A DNA stretch of 64,000 nucleotides from Pteria penguin. Its lineage: Eukaryota; Mollusca; Bivalvia; Pterioida; Pteriidae. Below the pieces are notes generated by a model. The model saw only the letters and a list, made by a program, of their open reading frames with translations, ran no database searches and was not told the DNA's origin. Shown piece by piece: positions 26,301 to 36,819 of this stretch; positions within the stretch are counted from its first letter, which is position 1; each line of letters begins with the position of its first letter. Where the stretch lies: NCBI GenBank assembly GCA_035048485.1, contig CM068590.1:558001-622000 (forward strand), read 5' to 3'. The position numbers and the translations under genes are program-made.

Positions 26301-29300
26301 TTGTGATTGGGGGTGGCCATTACGGTAATTGGTACTCTTTTTTCAGAAACCACCGAAGTGTTTTTGGGACATTCATGATGTCAGTACCGTCCAAAAGCCC
26401 CAATGTTTGTTAGGAACGACATACGGCACTGAAAAGCATACATGTAACCACTCAGAATTTAATGTCAACCAATGCAAATTGCAAAATTTGCTTTAAGGGA
26501 CTCACAATTTTAGCCATATTTTAGCTAGATAAATTGTAAAATATAAGTTGTCAGAAATAACGTCTGAATTTGTATTTACACCACATTGATACGTTCTCGC
26601 TACTAGGGCGAGTTCTCTATGAAAATGTACTCATTCAAATCAAGTGAATTTTACGAACCGTGATTGAGGTCAGCAATGTACGGATGATTCGCCCCGAGTA
26701 CTGAATATATAAATTGACGATATCTTAAATCAAATTCCAGTGAGTACGTTCTGATACTTGTCTTGACAGATGAAGAAACCCTTTGTACTTTTTGTATTAA
26801 AATGAACTTTCTATATATTTGTCTTTGTGTCCTCATGAATCCATGATTGACAGACCAAAAAAATAATGACTTTTAAGATACATGTACATTACATTACGGA
26901 CGAAAGACGGATGGCAATAGCTCAGGTGAGCTAAAAAAAGTGCTGTGGCCTGCACTGAGCAGCATAATCAAAGTATTCATTGCAACTCTCTTCATGTTTC
27001 TTTTGGCTGAACATCAATATCACTCATCTCATTCAAATGAAAACAATACTCAATCGATAATGCAAGATGCTTCACCACAATAAAGTTAAAGTGTTAAAGT
27101 GCAGGTTTCAAATCTTGTATTAGAGTCTACGACCCTATTCACACGCCCTTATATTTTAACCCCCTGGGGAGCATATAGCCGGCTACCATTTTTCAGCACT
27201 CATTCTAGTCACTCATATTACAATCTTTCTCGTCAATGCCAGGTACTCATTTACTCCTGGGTGGAGAGAGTACATTGTAAAGTAAAGCATCTTGCCCAAG
27301 GACACAACACCATAGCTGGGTCCTCCCGATTACGAGTCCAGTGTGTTAACCACTAAGCCACATGCCTTTACAATGGACAAAGAATGATCACAGTAGGTCA
27401 CCATGACTATATGCATTCAGGTGACCTACATGTACATGTAATCAATTTATATCAAAATAAAGTTTGAAACAATACCTTATTAGGTGGTCCTGTTATTTCA
27501 TTTTTTTCCAGTGCCAGTTTCAGCTGCAAATACAGCAAAATGTTTAATACTTTGATTTCAATAAATAATGGCGATGGCATCTAGTCCACTAGTCATACAT
27601 GTAGATAAATGATAAAATAAGTTCAACGACAAACTCATAAACAGAATGTTGAGAATGGTAATTATATGCAGACCTGTGTACCCTCAAATAATTTTTCAGT
27701 AAGAAGGGACCCTGCTTTTCATACGAGTATTTTTAAGTGATTTTCAGAGAGATTTTTCCAAGTCATATATGTTTATAATTTCAATCACACCTATAGCATC
27801 ATTGTTATGCAGAAAAACCAGAAGACTCTGTCGAGACTGGAGCTCTACTGATCGCCTCTTATTAAACAACAATATACTTTCAAAGAAGAAGGGGGAAAAT
27901 ATATTTGGACCACACCCATATGTGGGGCCCCAAGGGGTCCAGACCAGACCAAAATTGCACATGCACAACTAGACCACCTATCCAACAAAATGAGACTATA
28001 ATTAGGTCTCTAGGATATATACCTTCAGAGAAGAAGACGAAACAAGATTTTGGGACCACGCCCCTTTTGTGGGGCCCAAATGGGTCCACACTGGACCAAA
28101 ATTGCACATTCACAACTAAACCACCTACTACACAAAATGAGACTATAATTAGGTCTCTGGGATATATACCTTCATAGAAGAAGCAGGGATCATTTTAGAT
28201 GGGGCCATTGGCCCCCTAATTTTTTGAATGGCCCATGTGTTTTAGAGATTTTCTTTAATTTTCTATGTAATGGCCCCTCAAAATTGTATTTTTTCTTTGA
28301 AAATGACTAAAATGACCCTCCAACTTCATAATCCAAAATAATCCCTGAGAAGAGGGAAAAAGATTTTTAGGCCACACCCATTTGTGGGACCCCAGGGGGT
28401 CCGAACCGCACCAAAATTATACATGCACAACTAGACCACCTATCCAACAAAATGAGACTATAATTAGGTCTCTAGGATATATACCTTCAGAGAAAAAGAG
28501 GAAACAAGATTTTGGGACCACACCCCTTTACCCTGAACAGTATTTTATGGCTTTCATATAAATCTGAAAATAAATTCCCAACAATTTTTAACGTACATGT
28601 AATTTGAAATAAAATTGTAACTAACTACATTAAAACTACTGATGTCATGTGTTCATTTTTTTGTTGTTGTTTTAAAAATTGCTCATCATACATGTACATA
28701 TGCCATAATAATAATAAATTCATTTTTTATAAATGATTTATTATTTACATTAGATAATATTGAAGATATTTGAAAAGTGGATGATTTTGTGTATAAAGGA
28801 CACCTACAAAATGTATATCCATAATGGCACTTTTGTCCTAAAAACATCTACTGATCATGATCATTTACAGAGAGTAAGAGAAGAGAAAAGAGGAGGGGGA
28901 AAGAAAGGGGAACTGGGGACTGGGAATTTTGACCAAACACTTTCCCCTGGACACAGATTTGGGCTTTTAATGTGCACAGGGAGCTACAAGTAGGGCACCT
29001 AATTATAAGTACAAGGTACCTCAGTTTAACATTCCATCCCAATGATGGTGACTCTTGGTCTGGTTCTTCCCCTTAGGCCTTATAAATCACTTTTATTTTG
29101 CGAGATAAATTTTTTTAGGAGAAAGGTAATCAGGTTCAATGGAAATTCAAATATCTCGCATTTTTAATCCAAAAATATAATTTAGAACATATTATTTTAA
29201 ATCCTTAGTCATAGAGTTAGTACACAAGTATTTATGCCACTTATATATAATGAATTGTTAACTATACATGTATCTTGATGAATGTAATTTAAAGTGTAAC

Positions 29301-29337
29301 CGTATATACTTACTGCACGTTTTCCCCTGGAACTCAT
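14086..29337 (-). CDS. SET-domain protein, KMT5A/SETD8-like, with acidic linker and C-terminal Myb/SANT-like region
   Basis: Read on the minus strand. Coding exons in order: 29337-29314, 27523-27476, 25002-24909, 21848-21704, 19505-19398, 17573-17382, 14309-14086. The first four join in frame to about 103 codons that end in the N-terminal half of a SET domain (GFGVFAEKSF, then FLLEYVG). KMT5A-type enzymes methylate lysine on histone H4 and other proteins; that is the family role, not shown here. The next two exons encode a D/E/N-rich linker, and the last a Myb/SANT-like segment with stop. Splice phases agree within exons 1-4 and within the last three exons, but not across the gap. An exon carrying the second half of the SET domain (cofactor and catalytic motifs) is required and was not found, so the gene may be truncated, or the exon lost or diverged. 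In its intron an unrelated antisense frame occurs at 21378-21611. Confidence 0.65.
15254..15478 (+). other. Isolated open frame, origin unknown
   Basis: A plus-strand frame (HIYPMHFAAYLGHCKK, then NYNIKLHMTAWPKQNQQG and a histidine-rich end) has a protein-like composition, antisense inside the last intron of the SET gene. There are no clear splice sites and no family match from memory. It may be a decayed transposon or gene fragment. Confidence 0.2.
15620..15920. repeat. Dispersed repeat related to 23500-23880
   Basis: Phrases such as AACTCAT, CCTTTATC and TTATTTCTAAGCTATATT recur at both places in the same order (for example near 15845 and 23590). The two are diverged copies of one interspersed element. 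Confidence 0.6.
16356..16560 (-). mobile_element. Fragment of a bivalve interspersed element (GGCCTCTTG end)
   Basis: It begins CAAGAGGCCCAAGTGGCCTA and then ATTGCTCACCTGAGC, the reverse complement of the right end of the element at 61502-62622. It is truncated and diverged, with further similarity around TTCTGGAGAAGAAGTTGAAA. Confidence 0.7.
16641..16770 (+). mobile_element. tRNA-derived SINE, 5' part only
   Basis: The head has an A box (GTGGCGCAGTGGCTAGCG) and a B-box-like segment (GGTTTGAGCACC), then GTGTTCTGTCTTTCGGATGA as in the full copies. It stops after ACCGAGGTCCC, so it is truncated. Confidence 0.75.
17382..17573 (-). CDS. SET gene acidic linker exon B
   Basis: The acceptor is TTTCTTTGTAG; the donor AAATCAG|GTATGAATG is the same donor sequence as in exon A, pointing to exon duplication. 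The 192 nt, phase 1 to 1, encode VPPMKTSFEADVNNEGND followed by about 45 residues dominated by D, E and N, ending ENVKSG. Acidic low-complexity linkers are usually disordered and histone- or RNA-facing, but no specific role can be read. Confidence 0.7.
17860..18720. repeat. 39-bp tandem array, locus 2, about 22 copies
   Basis: Same unit as 11735-12150. Many units lack about 9 bp (CACACAGTGG instead of CACACACATACAGTGG). It lies in the SET gene intron between linker exons A and B. Single diverged copies occur at 16590, 17320 and 20130. Confidence 0.95.
18930..19080. repeat. Segmental duplication flank, copy 1
   Basis: TGGTATTCCCGACGGAATAC and the following 130 bp recur at 19990-20130 with few differences, each leading into a 13-codon donor array. 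The block of flank plus array has been duplicated. Confidence 0.85.
19072..19397 (-). repeat. 39-bp (13-codon) array made of exon end plus splice donor
   Basis: Eight further copies of the last part of linker exon A and its donor, core ATTCTATGGTATCAGGTATG. Units differ mainly at one codon, giving DND or DTD. Donor positions step by 39 bp from 19397 to 19085. The exon's frame stays open through the whole array (MNDNNDTDSMVSG per unit) and stops at TGA, 19074-19072. All donors are in the same phase, so the array could be intronic, exonic or a set of alternative donors. Confidence 0.9.
19398..19505 (-). CDS. SET gene acidic linker exon A
   Basis: TTTTTTTCAG is a strong acceptor. The exon reads DDPFDVGPSDNEQQLDVKES, then a run of E, A, D and N ending in DNDSMVSG, and stops at TCAG|GTATGA (donor at 19397). 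It is 108 nt, phase 1 to 1. The end of the exon plus its donor is the unit of the 39-bp array that follows, so the true 3' end could be any of nine equivalent donors down to 19085. Confidence 0.7.
19986..20227. repeat. Segmental duplication flank, copy 2
   Basis: Matches 18930-19080, but with about 100 extra bases before the array. The extra sequence includes a single diverged unit of the other 39-bp repeat (CAGATTCCTAACACAGACAG). Confidence 0.85.
20228..20713 (-). repeat. Second copy of the 13-codon splice-donor array
   Basis: About 12 units of the same 39-bp repeat as 19072-19397, open in the same minus-strand frame and each with TCAG|GTATGA. One unit has ATGGT changed to GTGGT. It begins after LDWFQTN with no AG acceptor in front, so it does not look like a complete exon. 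It lies in a block duplicated from, or into, 18930-19480. Confidence 0.85.
20930..21345. repeat. CCATGG-rich degenerate palindromic repeat
   Basis: Dozens of CCATGG, CCATTG and CATGGTCAACCATTG phrases follow one another at irregular spacing of about 10 to 30 bp on both strands. The unit is self-complementary, so the whole stretch could form cruciform or hairpin structures. Confidence 0.85.
21378..21615 (+). CDS. Antisense open frame with splice-like ends, family unknown
   Basis: A plus-strand frame of about 75 codons begins after CTTTTTGCAG and ends at GACAAG TAA, where GACAA|GTAAGA could also be a donor. It reads GSKMYCQTYLEMQKALQTG, VLFLRSNTFRKDISIFIQKQ and ends LAKLFSTVPARTDK. The composition (amphipathic, Q- and K-rich) looks like protein, not noise. 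It sits in the SET gene intron on the opposite strand. It could be a gene fragment, a domesticated element or chance. Confidence 0.3.
21704..21848 (-). CDS. SET gene coding exon 4, N-terminal half of SET domain
   Basis: The acceptor is CTTCTTCTTTAG and the donor CACAT|GTAAGA. Joined to exon 3, the reading is HYIGFGVFAEKSFPKGAF followed by LLEYVG, which is SET motif I (G.GVFA, then a strand ending in EY.G). It continues through KNNGYTFVFKWNGNHM, the strand before the expected CIDA-like motif. It ends in phase 2. The expected following exon with the NDD/NH.PN-type motif and the YDYG-type motif is not visible downstream. Confidence 0.8.
21860..23490. other. SET gene intron 3, unique part
   Basis: No exon or repeat end was identified. 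A 113-codon plus-strand frame (23055-23396) has no recognisable signature or splice sites and is left as chance. Confidence 0.4.
23500..23890. repeat. Dispersed repeat with a poly-C end
   Basis: Diverged copy of the element at 15620-15920, ending in a stretch with GACAGACACTGACACACGGA and a run of C before AGGCCTTTAGCC. Confidence 0.55.
24366..24635 (+). mobile_element. tRNA-derived SINE, full length
   Basis: Head: A box in GTGTGGCACAGTGGTTAGCG and B box GGTTCGAGCCC. Body: GTTCTGTCTTTCGGATGAGA, GGTGGGTCCGTTGCACAGG and CAGATGCCGTCACCATATAC. Tail: AAACAAAATCAAACAATC repeats. The layout matches the mollusc V-SINE-like families (RUDI is the name I recall), but family assignment needs a library comparison. 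Confidence 0.85.
24909..25002 (-). CDS. SET gene coding exon 3, pre-SET segment
   Basis: The acceptor is TTTTTAACAG and the donor ATTG|GTAAGA. The 94 nt encode RRLTPDADANYW, CQAGLDKPGF and QKRWINHYIG. The pattern of a charged start, KPGF, then a basic segment leading into the SET domain is what I recall from invertebrate KMT5A-like proteins. It leaves phase 1, matching exon 4. Confidence 0.75.
25232..25917. mobile_element. Interspersed element with internal tandem segments
   Basis: It begins AAACAAGAGATCCCAAAGGG and ends with AGCCCACCATTTGATGATAG, whose ends are partly complementary. Inside, a segment of about 160 bp (GTCAAATTTCAAAAAGATCC, then CTTTCAAAGTCAAAATCC) is repeated three times. 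It has no coding capacity, so it is probably a non-autonomous DNA element. Confidence 0.65.
26860..26936 (-). mobile_element. Remnant of the AGCTCACCTGAGC element
   Basis: GGATGGCAATAGCTCAGGTG followed by AGCTAAAAAA is the reverse complement of the left end of the element at 61502. Only the terminal part remains. Confidence 0.6.
27476..27523 (-). CDS. SET gene coding exon 2
   Basis: CTGTATTTGCAG precedes the exon and AAG|GTATTG follows it. The 48 nt encode LKLALEKNEITGPPNK, phase 0 to 0, so it fits between exons 1 and 3. Confidence 0.6.
27869..28530. repeat. Tandem repeat of about 170 bp, three to four copies
   Basis: Each copy contains AGACTATAATTAGGTCTC, GATATATACCTTCAGAGAAG, a GGGACCAC.CCC segment and CAAAATTGCACATGCACAAC. 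Copies start near 27880, 28010 and 28350. The intervening part 28180-28340 is unrelated. Confidence 0.8.
28540..29313. other. SET gene intron 1, right part
   Basis: AT-rich sequence with no recognised exon or element. A purine-rich stretch (28870-28915) accounts for the short frame at 28760-28993. Confidence 0.4.
29314..29337 (-). CDS. SET gene coding exon 1
   Basis: ATG at 29337-29335 opens eight codons, MSSRGKRA, followed by GTAAGTATA, a near-consensus donor at 29313. Phase 0. The short basic start and the strong donor support it; the 5' limit of the exon is unknown. Confidence 0.6.
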
Positions 29338-31557
29338 CTTGATGAGCAAATATTGCGACTAACACTATATGTAACTTTATGAGGCTGGAACAAAGAATTG
29401 AATTTTCTGTATTTTCTACATGTGAGCTTACAGACAAAAAATAACTTTGATGAACAAGTTGCCATTTCTAATATGAATTATTGGTGGGTTAAAGATGGAA
29501 TTCTAGGTTTTTTTAATATGCTAATTACATTTACCCCAATTATTCAAATGTAAAGGATATGGATTTATAACACGTACGTTCAGGGCTCATCATTAACTTT
29601 TTTATGCCTGTCCAGTAGAGCTGTTACATATCACTGAAATCAAATCGCAATATTGTTTTGTGTATGGTATTGCATAGTTTTGTGTTCTTTGTATCATGAA
29701 ACACCAGATATACTACTTCATTTCTTGCTTAACTTTGAAAAGATATACTTATCATCATAGAGTGTAAATCCACTTTCCATTTGATTAATGCAGCTTCAAA
29801 TTTCATTAAATGTTTTTTGAAAGCATATTGCCTATTTGTATCAATGACACAATTAGCTATAATTGAACAAATAATTATTGTTAAGGTTATCTTTCTATGT
29901 AGAGATGCATATCGTGATACATATCGTATCGAGATATGTATTGTATCGTGAGGTACATATGTGCATGTAGGCATATCGTAACGGCCCTACAGTGTCCAGT
30001 CAGGGATAACTTTTACCAGTGTCCAACAAGCAATTTTACCTGTCTTGGACAGTCGGACAGTCCTTAATGCTGAGCCCTGATGTTTTATATCATGTATATG
30101 TAATATATTTGAAGGGTTTATAGAATCAATTAAATATATTTGTAGTTTCTTTTATGTTTATGTACAGTACAATGAAATTATTTCAAATGAAGAGTGGAGA
30201 CAGATAAAACATGCATTGATAAATTCATAATCTATAAAATTTATATGTATTTCTACTAATGGGTTTCCTATCTGCAAAAAAAGATTCATTTTGATTATAA
30301 ATTTCATGATGGCCTATGAAGTTGTGGCTTCTACCTACAAACTGCTGATCTGACTTTTAAATTCCTTTTATGATGTCTGAGAATTAGATAAACATGTACA
30401 TGTAATTAATATATTATTAATTAAAATTATTTCCCACATGACTTCTCGTGATATCAAGCTCCCGGGCGATTCTTTTATAAATTGATCACACACTGAACAA
30501 TACTTTTAGGTCATTTCATTGGTTGAATGTTGTTGAAATGTCATCAACAGTCTTTCCCATTGTGACGTCATTGATAATACAATGATGTACATGAAATACG
30601 TTTAGCATCAATTCACAAGATGGCGGATATATGTATATTCCATCGGTTTTCTTGCATTTTTGTACGTTGATTTTGATAGTCTTATGTCATGTAAGAAATA
30701 TATTATCAAATTCATGTCTCATATCAATATATTATCATTAATTTTCCCTTCTCTTTGATTAATTGTTCATCTAAGTCGTGACTTAAATGAAAAATTAATC
30801 ATACATGTATATAGACCAAGTTTGTAGTGGCCGGAGATCTAGTTGCCCATATACATACAAAATCTAGAATCTAAACCAGGCCGTCAGTAACAAAGGGGGG
30901 AGTGGGAATAATTCCCCTGTACATAGGTAATAAAATTGCCATTTTCACATGCAAAAAAGGTAATTTTCGTAGTTCAGCACCATTACTTGGATAGCCCCCA
31001 CCCCACTCCCCACCTTACGAATTCACTGTAAACACGGACATATAGAATCTCTATCCCCATACTGCCGGGGATAGACACAACTGTCATGTGTACACAACAG
31101 GACAGCTAGGAACCCTAGTGAATGAACAGATAACTTGCGTCAATTTCTAAATAACAATGTTATAACAATTTATGCATCATTTGTGCATGGACTGGTTATT
31201 AGCTATATAACGATTTTATGCAAGATTTATGCAGCTTTTGGAGGTCTGATTTGATGGACAGGACTCCGACTTTGTGACATGTGTGAAATAGCTACTTTTT
31301 AACTATTGGTCATCGCCATGCATAATTCCTGTGGGATGACAAAAACATCTCCGTTTTTGATCAACGTTTCCACGTGTCCACAGCCACAGGAATTACGCGG
31401 TACCCGGAATTACGCCATGCACTTTTCCATTGACAAAATAAAGACCTGATTTAAGCCTCGACTGACCGAGTAGTGACATAATAATACAACATTGGATCAT
31501 TAAGGTTACTGTTATAATTACCATTAACTATTTTAACAAAAATAAGCACAAACTTAC
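29338..31557. other. Inferred first intron of the SET gene
   Basis: No coding exon was recognised. Short poly-T and AT-rich phrases and ATACATGTA-type palindromes are common, but no bounded element is visible. Confidence 0.4.
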
Positions 31558-31660
31558 ACTATTTACCGCTATTCTTCCAAGGCCAACATCTCTGGTCCGA
31601 TGAAACGGAAATTGTAATTGCGCATGCGCGTTATTCGTCCCGATGAAAGTGTGTAAAGAA
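31558..31660 (-). promoter_or_regulatory. Probable non-coding first exon and promoter of the SET gene
   Basis: On the minus strand AGT|GTAAGTTTG at 31558/31557 is a strong 5' splice site downstream of a GC-richer patch. The palindrome GCGCATGCGC at 31620-31629 matches the consensus of the NRF-1 factor, typical of CpG-type housekeeping promoters. The next downstream element on this strand is the ATG exon at 29337. The link between them is inference; the transcription start is not visible. Confidence 0.4.
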
Positions 31661-31878
31661 GGAAAATATGGCTCTCGAAATAAGTGTAATTTTTCACATA
31701 AACACCGGAAACCCAAAACATTATATGTTTTTATATTTTTCGGATAGAAAACGATGAAAAAATAGGTTTGCGAACTATTGTCTATCCCACTACACGAGTG
31801 TATGTAGCGGGATCGGAATGTGTAGTGAGATAGAAGGTGTGTATTCATACACGTGTAGTGGGGTTCAGGTGTTTACGA

Positions 31879-31879
<1 letters not shown>

Positions 31880-31909
<30 letters not shown>

Positions 31910-32135
31910 TTTTCAACCGTTCGAAATATATATGATAAATAGACACATAGATAAGAATACATCGATAAAAATATAAATAAATACATAGATAAATAGATAC
32001 ATAGATAAATAGATACATAGATAAATAGATACATCGATAAGGATATATAATTATACATATCAATAAATACGTATGATAAATAGATATATAAATAAACGTG
32101 TGTAGATAAATAAAAACATACACAGATATATAAGA
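31880..32135. repeat. (AC)n and (GATA)-like simple repeats
   Basis: A run of about 29 bases of CA is followed by imperfect GATAAATAGATACATA repeats. The I/Y-rich opposite-strand frames are translations of these repeats. Confidence 0.9.
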
Positions 32136-32670
32136 ATTAATGCGTTAATAAATACACATAAAAATAAAAGCAGCTCATTTAGAACTCCATTACTATATAT
32201 AGCAAGTGTAGCATTAAGAACAAACATTTAAAAAAAAAAGTGCAATTTGGTAATCATGTTGTAAACAATAAATGGAAGCCAATCAATAATATCTATAGTT
32301 TGTCCAACTTGTAAGAGGCTTGATTGTGTATAAATACTTGGATGGAATTGCTGAATAGGGAAATTTTACAACAAATGGTCTAATTAAATTTGAATTCGGT
32401 TAAGATTTTAAAATCTAAACGTCAGACCCAGCAAGACGCATTTCAAATAGATGTAGAACTGTCTTTATGTGAAATTACACAACAAACGTAGTTGAGGAAA
32501 AGGTTGCACTAGGTTACAGCCTTCTTGGATTTTGCAGTCTAACCCGCTTCATATAATGCAATGGACCATAGTGACGTTACAGTGACGTTATATTCAAGTT
32601 TCGATTCTACGCGATGTAAATTGCCGTTCGAACACTCTTTTCCTCATTACAATCAACGCATTAGTCATCA
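32136..32670. other. Unique intergenic sequence between the two divergent genes
   Basis: No coding exon, RNA gene or transposon end was recognised between the simple repeats and the 45-bp array. Confidence 0.4.
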
Positions 32671-32677
32671 GTCGACA

Positions 32678-32985
32678 ACTTTTTATATAATCCAGATCGG
32701 ACGTATAGTTATCAGTCGACAACTTTGTTATATTTTCCAGGTCGGATGTATAGTGAACGGTCCACAACTTTGTTATATTATCCAGGTCGGATGTATAGTG
32801 AACGGTCCACAACTTTGTTATATTATCCAGGTCGGATGTATAGTGAACGGTCCACAACTTTGTTATATTATCCAGGTCGGATGTATAGTGAACGGTCGAC
32901 AACTTTGTTATATTATCCAGGTCGGATGTATAGTTATCAGTCGACAACTTTGTTATATTATCCAAGTAGGATGTATAGTGAGGCT
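32678..32985. repeat. 45-bp tandem repeat, about 7 copies
   Basis: Core TTATATTATCCAGGTCGGAT then GTATAGTGAACGGTC. The first and last copies differ most (ATCAGTCGAC instead of AACGGTCCAC). 45 is a multiple of three, so both strands show open 15-residue repeats. Each unit contains TATCCAG|GTCGG, an acceptor-like AG|GT junction. Confidence 0.92.
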
Positions 32986-32989
32986 TTAA

Positions 32990-35900
32990 ACAAAGGAATA
33001 CCTTTTAATTACACGTTATTTTAACTTGAAATACATGCATTTTGTACATTAACTGAATGTATTGAAAAGTGCTACATGTGAACATTCGAATACAACTCAT
33101 AAAGAAATGTATAGAATACACATTTGATTTCAATACAATTCACGATTTGTAAGAGCAAGAACGACCAGACCCGGCTAATATCACTTCGTCTGGGGTTAAA
33201 ATCTGATATGCTTGGCTGCCAAGATCTACCGGGGGGAGGGAGGGGGAGGTTTCCTTAAAAAAAAACAGTATATACGAATGTGCGGCTGGAATGGAGTATA
33301 CTTTTAAGGCCACCCGATGTATTAATGGGTATCATTTTCCCTTTAAATATATATCAATGTGTATCATATATGAACAGGTAAAACGTTTGTGGTGATTTGA
33401 AGAGACGAAATTTTTGCTCTAGAATTTGGAAAGCAGAAACTGACTGCAACATGGTAAATACCCATAATTTGTGTCAGTTAAGTAAAAATAAGTTATATAT
33501 CAGGGACGTTATATACGTCCCTGTTATATATGAATGGGCATGCTTTACACTTTCCGCTTTACCAAAACGAAGCTTCGAAGTCATTTATTAAGAACCGGGC
33601 ACGTGACAACTGACACGGTCGGCATAAGAACAGTTTATCCTGCGTATATGGAGATGCATCACTGCAAACAAATTCAGATGTTGCAAACCGGATCTGGGTA
33701 ACCGTTTTGGGGTTTTCCCCAAACATTCAATACACAAAAATCAGTGACGTAGTCCACATCACATGTGGTTCCTTACTACTGCCGCCATTGCTTGTCACCG
33801 GTAGAGTTGGTAAGACATATGTAAAGCTGTAATAAGGAGGGAAATCATGAATATTCTCTAGGATAAATAAAACTCATGTTGTTTCTGAAAATGCCTCACA
33901 GATTACACCAAATATCAGTCTAAAATGATGTCACATGTTACAGAAACTGCGTCATTGACTGATTGAGAACCTAGTGCCGTACGCCCGTAGCCAGTGGCTA
34001 GCTAAAAGTGTGTATTACCATAGACATTAGTAGTCTTCTACCTAGTACTACCAGATAAAAAAAAGTAATTTCGCTTGAAAGTTAAAACTTTTTTGTTTAC
34101 ATTCATCTACCTAGATTCAGAAGAGAGTTTGAATGAATTGATAGAGCGATACATCATTATCATTACACACTAACACAGATTTAAAATTTATATTATTTTT
34201 AATATAACTGAATAATAACTCTAATAATAAAGGATGTTTCGGTACATATGTTTCCGTGATTTATTCACTATATTTTAGTCTGTGTGTGACATGAGACAGC
34301 AAGTGTGACTAGCCAAACAGGTGACACTTACTCCTATAGACACCTAAAGGACGTAGGCCCAAACGTATATATATACATAAACTTCATCAAGTAATATTTG
34401 TATCCTTGCTGAAAAGCTCCTCCAGAAACTTACACCTTCTGCATCATTAACAACTTTAGGCACTTCAAGAAAAATGCAGTTAACGTCCATACAAAAGTTA
34501 AAAAGTAAGCATGGCACATTTCCGTAACAGTTTGCTAGTGCTGATCTTTTTACTTTCTTCTTGATAGATTGTCATAATATCCATTTTAATTTGTTTCTGT
34601 ACTGATATTTAGGTACCTGTACCGAAACGACCAAAGTCATATACCGAAACATCTTTGTACCATGTACTGAAACAACCTATTTTTGGTACCGAAACATCCT
34701 TGTACCAAAGCGTCTTGCATCCCTCCCCCTTATTTATCTTTGAAGCATTTTCAAAAGCAACACTTGCCTGTCTCGAATCAATAGGCCATACATCACAGCA
34801 TTCTAGGGTTTATGGTCTAACACGATACTGAATGAGCTAAAGTGACATTCTAGTTGCTGAGTCCTACATCCACAGGGTCTATTTTAGAGTTACTAGTGGT
34901 TTCATTCCTTTGGCCCTAACCCCAAGTTTCAGAAACTCCAACTCTTTACATGTACATGTACATGGAGCCAAAACACACCTCTCCATTATCTTCTTTTGAG
35001 GAGGCATTGCTCTCCTCCTGGGGCTTTTGAACTACCCCCTGATCCTTCACAACTGGTAACTGCTATCCAGCATTCCACTCTTCATTGTTCACATCATTGC
35101 CAGTGAAGTGTTTTCTGGAAAGATGCTCACTTGTCTAGAATCCACACGTAACAGCACTCTAGAATTAGCTGCCCTGGGCAATACTGAATGTGCTAAAGAG
35201 ATATCTCAGTAGTGGAATCTTACACCTACTACACATACCTAAAGCCACGCCAACTCATTGATTAAATCCCTATATGTGATCTTACACCTACTACACATAC
35301 CTAAATCCACACCAACTCATTAATTAAATTTCTATATGTGATCTTACAATGTATTTCATCATTACTGATTGTTACTGACTAAATCTTTTCAAGAGCCTGT
35401 TCTTTGGAATTCTTAAATACGTCAGTTTCGAAATACAAATCCAGACTGTCAATTTTCACTTTGTATGTGCTCCTTGAATCACAAGTTGAGGTAAAGGTGG
35501 GACACCATTTGTCATTACAGCAAATGATATCTCGGTAATTGTGAATTATAACAAATATTTCTGTGAAAATACCAATACTAATATGTTGAGCATTGTCAAA
35601 ATGAAGTATCCTAGATGTTCATGTGTTATTATTTTCCCTCATAATTTGTATAATTCTTTGAAGAAGCCAACTTTCCACCGGGATCCATTGTACTGAACAT
35701 CCAAACCACCCCAAGAAGATAAAGAAAATTCACTGATGAAACCAATAGTTCTAAGTTTTATTTTTTAAATCATTGACCATGCAAACATTGTTTTTCTTCA
35801 TTGTTTTCATGTATTTGTTGATTTATTACGTTTAAACAGAGTGGGTCAGTAACTTTACAGGGACCGATGTAAACGTGTCTCACCTTTGCCACGAGGAGCA

Positions 35901-36810
35901 CGTAAAATTCGAAAAGTGTCAGTCTGGATTAATATCTGTGTGATTTGTGTAGAAGATACAATCACCATGTACATTTAGTTAGATATGAGAAAATATTGTT
36001 ATCAGTGTGCGAAATTAACGGTAGACTGGTAGACAATGTCTACAGTAAATCCTGTCAGTCAATAGCGATCAAAAGAGTGTTGGCATACTGGTCTATAGGA
36101 AATCTGACCGACTCATGTAACTTTTGTCCTATATTCATTGTAATTTCATTTAATGAAAACATCTGTGAAACAGAAATTAGAATGTTCCCAATATCCAATG
36201 ATAAAATCAAATCGGAATCTTTCATTTTAATAAAGAGAAGGATTACAGTCTTAATTGAAATACTAGTTTATTTTCATCTTCACCAGCATACTCTGTAATC
36301 TGGCTAAATATCTTTCTTCAACTTGATGAAATATGTGAAAGGTGTACCTCCTGGTATACAGTGAAAAGAAGCAAGTGTCAGTTGTGCTTGTTTTAACAAA
36401 ATTCGTGAAAACTGAAAAAAAAATCCCGAGAAAATTGACCAAAATAGGTTGATTTTTGTCAAAGATGAAAGTCAAATAGATTGTTCTTGCTGCTATGATT
36501 AATGGGCGATACAACAGAATCCTTGAATGCTCAGGGTAAGGTTTGGAAAACTGGGACATAATTTCAAGATTGAATCTTTTTAGATTTATGAAGTATCTAA
36601 ATCCCACATCGATAGTTGCAGAATTACCATGGCAGGTGGATTGAATTTAACGAAAGTGTTTATTTTTGCATTAAAATGAAGTTTGCAGATTTTAGTGGGT
36701 TTTTTTATTTTGGTCTATAGGAAATAGAATTACTGTGGACCAAAGGTCTATAGGTTTTAAAAGTTAGTTTCACACACTGTGTTATGATGTAAAATAAGAT
36801 CAAACAAAAA
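32990..36810. other. Upstream region of eIF3c without recognised coding sequence
   Basis: This should hold the promoter and 5' untranslated exon(s) of eIF3c, but neither can be placed with confidence. CATTGCTTGTCACCGG followed by GTTG|GTAAGA near 33810 could be a first exon and donor. A tandem duplication of about 65 bp lies at 35215-35350 (CTTACACCTACTACACATAC twice). A short palindromic repeat of TACCGAAACA phrases lies at 34610-34705. Frames at 35945-36298 (plus) and 36263-36607 (minus) overlap tail to tail and match nothing I know. Confidence 0.35.
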
Positions 36811-36819
36811 ACATCTTAC

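Noticed and set aside
31845..32123. Y/I-rich frames opposite the GATA-like repeats
   Set aside because: Simple-sequence translation only.
32561..33024. Frames of 99 to 142 codons on both strands over the 45-bp repeat
   Set aside because: Mirror-image repeats on both strands from a unit divisible by three; no splice or family evidence.
35945..36607. Two overlapping frames of 117 and 114 codons upstream of eIF3c
   Set aside because: No recognisable motif, no splice sites, and composition is that expected of AT-rich DNA. Left as unexplained, not called as genes.
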